Assembly: GCA_910583545.1 (NCBI GenBank)
Contig: CAJTXM010000007.1
Span: 33,821 to 97,820 of the forward strand
DNA length: 64,000 nucleotides
Source: an uncultured Christensenella sp.
GTDB taxonomy: Bacteria > Bacillota > Clostridia > Christensenellales > Borkfalkiaceae
Direction of reading: 5' to 3'
Part shown: positions 60,693 through 64,000 of the stretch, piece by piece
Numbering within the stretch: the first letter of the stretch is position 1
How the letters are laid out: each line of letters begins with the position of its first letter
Notes under the pieces: generated by a model
The model's input: the letters and a program-made list of their open reading frames with translations, nothing else
The model's database searches: none
Told to the model about the DNA's origin: nothing
Made by a program: the position numbers and the translations under genes

Positions 60693-60869
60693 ATGATAAT
60701 AAAAGTATTTTGTCATAACTGTAAAGCAGATATTATGGCATATAAAGATGAAAAAGGGATAATGAAATATGAATGTCATAGGTGTGGGGCAGTCAATATA
60801 GCAAAACCTATGTCGCGGCGAAAGATAAAGATTGAGCTTATATCGCCTTGTGATCAAGTGATTATATAA
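60693..60869 (+). CDS. Small zinc-ribbon protein of the mobile element
   Basis: This 58-residue protein starts at MIIKVFCHNCKADIMAYKDE. Two CxxC knuckles (CHNC, CHRC) about 22 residues apart suggest a zinc ribbon. The C-terminus is basic (MSRRKIKIEL). The start is the ATG at 60693; a TTG 12 codons earlier is weaker. Similar small zinc proteins occur in integrative elements. The function is unknown. It is followed by a terminator at about 60980-61040. Confidence 0.75.
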   Translation: MIIKVFCHNCKADIMAYKDEKGIMKYECHRCGAVNIAKPMSRRKIKIELISPCDQVII

Positions 60870-61266
60870 AATTAAATAACTGATATATCTGTACGTGCGG
60901 TCGTGTATGAAAGAGGACGCAAGGTTAAATCCGTAAGCGAGGATATATTAAAACGGTTAGGTTAAACCAGTATTGAGAGGCCGCCGGTAGATAAGATTTC
61001 TGTTAAAAGATGTCTTGTTTATCGGCGGCTTTTTTGTTTTTAAAATAAAAAATATTTAATGCCTGATTTGCAATAAGGGCAAAGGGAAGCCTTACGCTTC
61101 AGCGATGTTTCTTAATTTCTTTATCGGAAGAAATTACTAAACGCTCGTCAAGCGTAAATAGGTCGTACCCTTTTTTAGCTATGCCCTTATTGCGAAAGTG
61201 TTGGCTGGAAAAGACGACTTTAACTACTCCTTTGCCCGAAATAGCAATCGGCGAAGGAGTTTTTAA
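60870..61266. other. Non-coding region with a terminator
   Basis: The only clear element is a GCCGCC...GGCGGC hairpin with T-run near 60980-61040. A minus-strand frame (61099-61365) exists but overlaps the sigma-like gene. Nothing else was supported. Confidence 0.5.
60980..61040 (+). terminator. Terminator after the zinc-ribbon gene
   Basis: GCCGCC-GGTAGATAAG pairs with CTTGTTTAT-C-GGCGGC, then TTTTTTG. Confidence 0.75.
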
Positions 61267-61680
61267 ATGCAGGATAACAAGACATTTTATTTGTTCGTTA
61301 AAGGACAAAAGATTGAAGTGAGTAGGAAAATTTACAATGCTTATATGCAACAAGACGAGAAACAACGTAAACGCGAAGATCGCGCAAAGGAAAAAATTTT
61401 CGTCAGTTCTATTGAAAATCTATCTGAAAATGGGTTTGAGATAGAAGATAAGTCGCAGGACTGTCTCACTTCTATTATAGAAAATGAAGAACAGGCGGAA
61501 GAATTGTCTAAACTCCGCATTGCCATAGCGCACTTGTCCGAGCGGGATAGGCAAGTCGTTCAGTTGTATTTCTTCGAAGGCAAAACCCAGCAAGAGATAG
61601 CAACCGTTCTGGGAATTGCAAAAAGTACTATGAGCGAGCTTCTTCCACGCATTTTAGAGCGATTAAAAAAATTCTTTTAA
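61267..61680 (+). CDS. Sigma-70-like factor of the mobile element
   Basis: This 137-residue protein ends in a region-4 helix-turn-helix (LSERDRQVVQLYFFEGKTQQ, then EIATVLGIAKSTMSEL, about residues 95-130), as in small ECF-like sigma factors. The N-terminal half is charged and lacks a clear region 2. AAGGAG lies 7 bp before the ATG. It probably regulates element genes. It could also be a region-4-only regulator. Confidence 0.78.
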   Translation: MQDNKTFYLFVKGQKIEVSRKIYNAYMQQDEKQRKREDRAKEKIFVSSIENLSENGFEIEDKSQDCLTSIIENEEQAEELSKLRIAIAHLSERDRQVVQLYFFEGKTQQEIATVLGIAKSTMSELLPRILERLKKFF

Positions 61681-61784
61681 CTTATTTTTGCTAAAATACG
61701 AACTTTGGTGAAATTTTGTCCCCTTAAAAGGTGTAAGGGTTACGCCTTACGGTTGATTGCAAAAAAAATATCGAGGAGAAAGTT

Positions 61785-62078
61785 ATGTTAGACGAGCAGG
61801 TGAGAAACGAATTGAGAGAAGTAAGATACTACTTTTCTCGCAAAGCAAATATGGATGCGCTCTCTATAAACGCCGGCGTTTGCAGGTCAAAAGTGTTAGC
61901 AGAAAAGTATGTCAACGCAATACGGCAAGCACCGGCAAGGCTCTACGATTTATTCGGATGTCTTTACATTCAGAATAAAACGCAAGAAGCCGTTGCCACC
62001 GAGCTGTGTTATTCGGAAGAACATATCAGGCGGTTAATCAGAGAACTTATCAATTATTTCGCAAACAAAATCAAATAG
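61785..62078 (+). CDS. Helix-turn-helix protein with sigma-region-4 likeness
   Basis: This 97-residue protein contains TQEAVATELCYSEEHIRRLI (about 66-85), a typical HTH. The N-terminal half is helical (LREVRYYFSRKANMDALS). GGAG lies before the ATG at 61785. It lies 104 bp after the sigma-like gene. A DNA-binding regulator of the element is inferred. Confidence 0.7.
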   Translation: MLDEQVRNELREVRYYFSRKANMDALSINAGVCRSKVLAEKYVNAIRQAPARLYDLFGCLYIQNKTQEAVATELCYSEEHIRRLIRELINYFANKIK

Positions 62079-62095
62079 AAAAAAGGAGATTAAAG

Positions 62096-62374
62096 ATGAT
62101 AGGCAAAAATTTTAAGCGACTGGTAAATATGTGCGATATGAATTTGGACGAGATTGATTTTCTGAAAGATGCAACTAACGTTTACCGAACCGAGGAATTT
62201 ATCGTAAGCCAGCATATCGATTTTTGTACGGGCGGCGTGGGCATTGCCCGGATAATAAGCGAAGACACTTATTATGCCCGTACAAAGCAAAGAAACAGTC
62301 TATACGAACAGCTTTTTAGTGATGACGGCAAGCGTATCCGTTCGTCTATGTTTGTTCGCTCCTATATCGAGTAA
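62096..62374 (+). CDS. Unknown protein of the mobile element
   Basis: This 92-residue soluble protein is unrecognised. It starts MIGKNFKRLVNMCDMNLDEI with AAAGGAG upstream; the longer frame from 62006 overlaps the preceding gene and is rejected. The middle contains FCTGGVGIARIISEDTYYAR. It follows the HTH gene by 17 bp and is probably co-transcribed. The role is unknown. Confidence 0.65.
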   Translation: MIGKNFKRLVNMCDMNLDEIDFLKDATNVYRTEEFIVSQHIDFCTGGVGIARIISEDTYYARTKQRNSLYEQLFSDDGKRIRSSMFVRSYIE

Positions 62375-62679
62375 CGGCTACGCGTCCCGATATTTTGCAA
62401 TCTAAAGTCTTTAATATTTCGCAACAAATTTATAAGTGGGTTGAATAGAGCGGGCCCCTTTATTCACCCAACCGAAACGTGTAGTTTCATTAAGTTGCGT
62501 TTGTTAGAGCAAATCACAATTTAATATGCAGTTAGTGTCCGAAAAGCGGACGAGGAATACTGTAAACGGCGTGTCGTTTAACCCGTAAATCTAAATTCAA
62601 TTCGGAAAGACGACATACCACAAAATCAACTCCCCTCGGCATATGTGAGGGTAAATAAAATTACAAGGAGATATTTTCA
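62375..62679. other. Structured leader before the 62680 gene
   Basis: This 305-bp region without an open frame holds a run of hairpins: an imperfect GTGGGTTGAATA/TATTCACCCAAC stem (about 62437-62472), GTCCG-AAAAG-CGGAC (about 62538), AAACG/CGTTT (about 62565) and CCCTC/GAGGG (about 62634). It looks like an RNA leader or a transfer-related site. Confidence 0.5.
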
Positions 62680-62991
62680 ATGGCAAAAGACAATGAAAAA
62701 AAGCCCGCAGGAAATGCGGATCAGCCCAGATTAAGGAAGTGGCTGCGTCCGAGCAAGAGGGCGAAAGGTTACGCCGAAGAACGCAGAGACAATCAGCATA
62801 AGCGCGGCGACAAGAAAGGCGAAGATTTGGACGACTACAATAAAGGTTTAAGGTCGGGATATCTTCTCTGCCAGAGCGACCATGCCGGTTCTTATATCTA
62901 CGATAAGGTATTAGCCGAAACTAAAGATAAGGAAAAAGCGGCGGCAGCTTCGCAGAGCATAGGTCAGCATAGAAAAGGAGGTAATAAGTAA
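62680..62991 (+). CDS. Unknown highly charged protein of the mobile element
   Basis: This 103-residue hydrophilic protein is rich in Lys, Arg, Glu and Asp. It has a central DDYNKGLRSGYLLCQSDHAG that may be a folded core with one Cys and one His. AAGGAG lies before the ATG. The stop overlaps the next start by 1 bp, so the two are coupled. The function is unknown. Confidence 0.65.
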   Translation: MAKDNEKKPAGNADQPRLRKWLRPSKRAKGYAEERRDNQHKRGDKKGEDLDDYNKGLRSGYLLCQSDHAGSYIYDKVLAETKDKEKAAAASQSIGQHRKGGNK

Positions 62992-63338
62992 TGGCAAACA
63001 AAATCAAAGTTGAAAGAGAACTTTTCGAGAAGAACGGCAAAAGCTATTTCGCGTACTACATAAACGGTAAGGTAAGAAATACCGAAGTAAAGGCGCAGGT
63101 TGTTCCGCCCGATTTAGGCGGCTATAAAGTCCTTGACATTGTTTACGACGGTGCAAACGAAGCAGAGCTTGTAGTCGTACCTTTCAAGTTTGCGGCAGAC
63201 GACGGACACGTTATAGAGGGTAACACTTTCAAGGTGGTTTCCGCCGACGAGAACGGCGAAATCTACGAGTGTCCCGTTCAGCCCGCACGCAAATCGGATA
63301 AGAGTATGCTCGATATGCTTATCAAAGCAAACGCATAA
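62991..63338 (+). CDS. Unknown protein of the mobile element
   Basis: This 115-residue protein has a beta-strand-rich pattern (YFAYYINGKVRNTEVKAQVV). It is coupled to the preceding gene by a 1-bp overlap, with GGAGG upstream of the ATG. There is no signal peptide, membrane helix or recognisable motif. It resembles small accessory genes of integrative elements by position only. Confidence 0.65.
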   Translation: MANKIKVERELFEKNGKSYFAYYINGKVRNTEVKAQVVPPDLGGYKVLDIVYDGANEAELVVVPFKFAADDGHVIEGNTFKVVSADENGEIYECPVQPARKSDKSMLDMLIKANA

Positions 63339-63418
63339 GCGGTGGCAACGTGACGTTGCAACAGTGTATCTTAAATACATAAATTGCAACTGACTTATTG
63401 CAGATCAAACATTAAACG

Positions 63419-63446
63419 GCGGCTTACAAATCTAACTGTAAGCCGC
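63419..63446 (+). terminator. Hairpin after the 62991 gene
   Basis: A 10-bp perfect stem GCGGCTTACA/TGTAAGCCGC with an 8-nt loop, then TTAATT. A second palindrome GCAACGT-G-ACGTTGC lies at 63345-63359. The T-run is weak, so regulation is also possible. Confidence 0.55.
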
Positions 63447-63468
63447 TTAATTAAAAAAGGAGAAAAAA

Positions 63469-64000
63469 ATGAGAGAAGAATTAAATAAGCATAAACGCAG
63501 GGACAGAGTTAAATGGATATTCACGTTTGTCGCGCTTTTCCTTGCGTTCGTAATGCTGATAGCGTTATGTATGCAGATTTTCGGACACGAGAAATTGAAG
63601 CCTGAAAATTGGTTTAAAAAGACCGAACAGACCCAGCCCGAAGATGTAGACAAGACGGAAACGGCATTAAATAAAAGAGCTGCAAACGCTGAACTTATCG
63701 CTCCTGATACGGTTGTTCCTTACGGCGCGACGGTAACAGATGAGGATGTTGCCGCGGTTAACGGTGAACCCCTCGCATATGACGCTGAGTGGAAAGCTGT
63801 TTTAACCGTAAAAAACAACATAAACAGTGCGACGGCAAATTCGTCTGTAAAAATTTTCTTCGCGTGGCAGACGAATTATGCTCCTATGCAAAGTATTTGG
63901 ATGCTATATCCGAAAGACAATGTATTTGATATAGCGGGCTGTATATTGGATAGTGTTGTATTAAAAATCAACGGTACAGAAAAAACTGCCGGTATTCAAC
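63469..64000 (+). CDS. Membrane-anchored protein, 3' end beyond the window
   Basis: The frame starts at ATG 63469 with GGAG upstream and runs off the end (about 177 residues seen). After a charged N-terminus, a single helix (about 18-40, FTFVALFLAFVMLIALCMQI) anchors it. An extracytoplasmic part with Glu/Thr/Pro linker and beta-rich sequence follows. This fits a surface or conjugation protein of the element. No family was recognised. Confidence 0.7.
   Translation, partial: MREELNKHKRRDRVKWIFTFVALFLAFVMLIALCMQIFGHEKLKPENWFKKTEQTQPEDVDKTETALNKRAANAELIAPDTVVPYGATVTDEDVAAVNGEPLAYDAEWKAVLTVKNNINSATANSSVKIFFAWQTNYAPMQSIWMLYPKDNVFDIAGCILDSVVLKINGTEKTAGIQ

Noticed and set aside
61099..61365. Minus-strand frame of 88 codons in the mobile element
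   Set aside because: Its start overlaps the sigma-like gene, and no promoter or clear start was found. A shorter gene ending at 61099 cannot be excluded.

Overview
The window reads as a chromosomal segment of a spore-forming Bacillota (Clostridia-type) bacterium. Sporulation and germination genes are present (yyaC, spoIIR, sleB-ypeB, ricT). The ricT-holB-tmk neighbourhood with trmN6 and rsmI matches the yaa/yab cluster of Bacillus, and the rpmH-rnpA-yidD-yidC-jag, rsmG and parA/parB genes of the replication-origin region are here. Base composition is moderate by eye. A gut Clostridia lineage related to Christensenellales is a guess only.

Layout. 0-5 kb: a truncated upp, a YhaO/YhaN-like nuclease-ATPase pair and a TtcA-like thiolase, all on the minus strand. 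5.3-9.9 kb: a 1524-residue repeat-containing surface lipoprotein on the plus strand. 10-11.5 kb: tRNA-Arg(CCG), preceded by a tandem copy of its own 5' half, then mnmA. 11.5-27 kb: long minus-strand operons with a heterodimeric ABC exporter, an M42 peptidase, rsmI/trmN6, ferredoxin, ricT-holB-tmk-decarboxylase, lysS-greA and an aminotransferase. 27-32 kb: small genes, a divergent SLOG/ribbon-helix-helix pair, pckG and queT with a probable attenuator. 32-37 kb: jag-yidC-yidD-rnpA-rpmH-dnaN on the minus strand. At about 36.8-37.1 kb gene direction flips; rsmG, ftsH, parA, an unknown gene and parB then run on the plus strand. Candidate DnaA boxes and three parS-like sites mark this as the origin region, although dnaA itself is not in the window. 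44-48 kb: a phospholipid operon (flippase-like protein, psd, pssA) and a membrane-linked XRE regulator. 48-52 kb: three paralogous lipoproteins and one secreted protein, with a shared palindromic promoter region. 52-58 kb: ypeB, sleB, a leucine-rich-repeat surface protein and spoIIR. 57.9-58.5 kb: tRNA-Val, -Gly, -Cys and -Leu, the last again preceded by tandem copies of its 5' half. From 58.7 kb to the end: the left part of an integrated mobile element (tyrosine recombinase, zinc-ribbon protein, sigma-like factors, small unknown proteins).

Most notable: (1) four dispersed 122-125 bp intergenic elements (459-580, 19335-19457, 23538-23662, 35257-35378) keep one nested-stem architecture while the paired arms change sequence in step. 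Three of them end on or within 3 bp of a stop codon, and the outermost arms are private to each site. This is the best candidate for an undescribed structured RNA or insertion element. (2) Two unrelated tRNA genes are each preceded by tandem copies of their own 5' half. (3) A SLOG gene and an RHH regulator diverge from a promoter region carrying 10-bp phased repeats. (4) Several genes have the -10 box exactly 6 nt from the start codon, which implies leaderless mRNAs.
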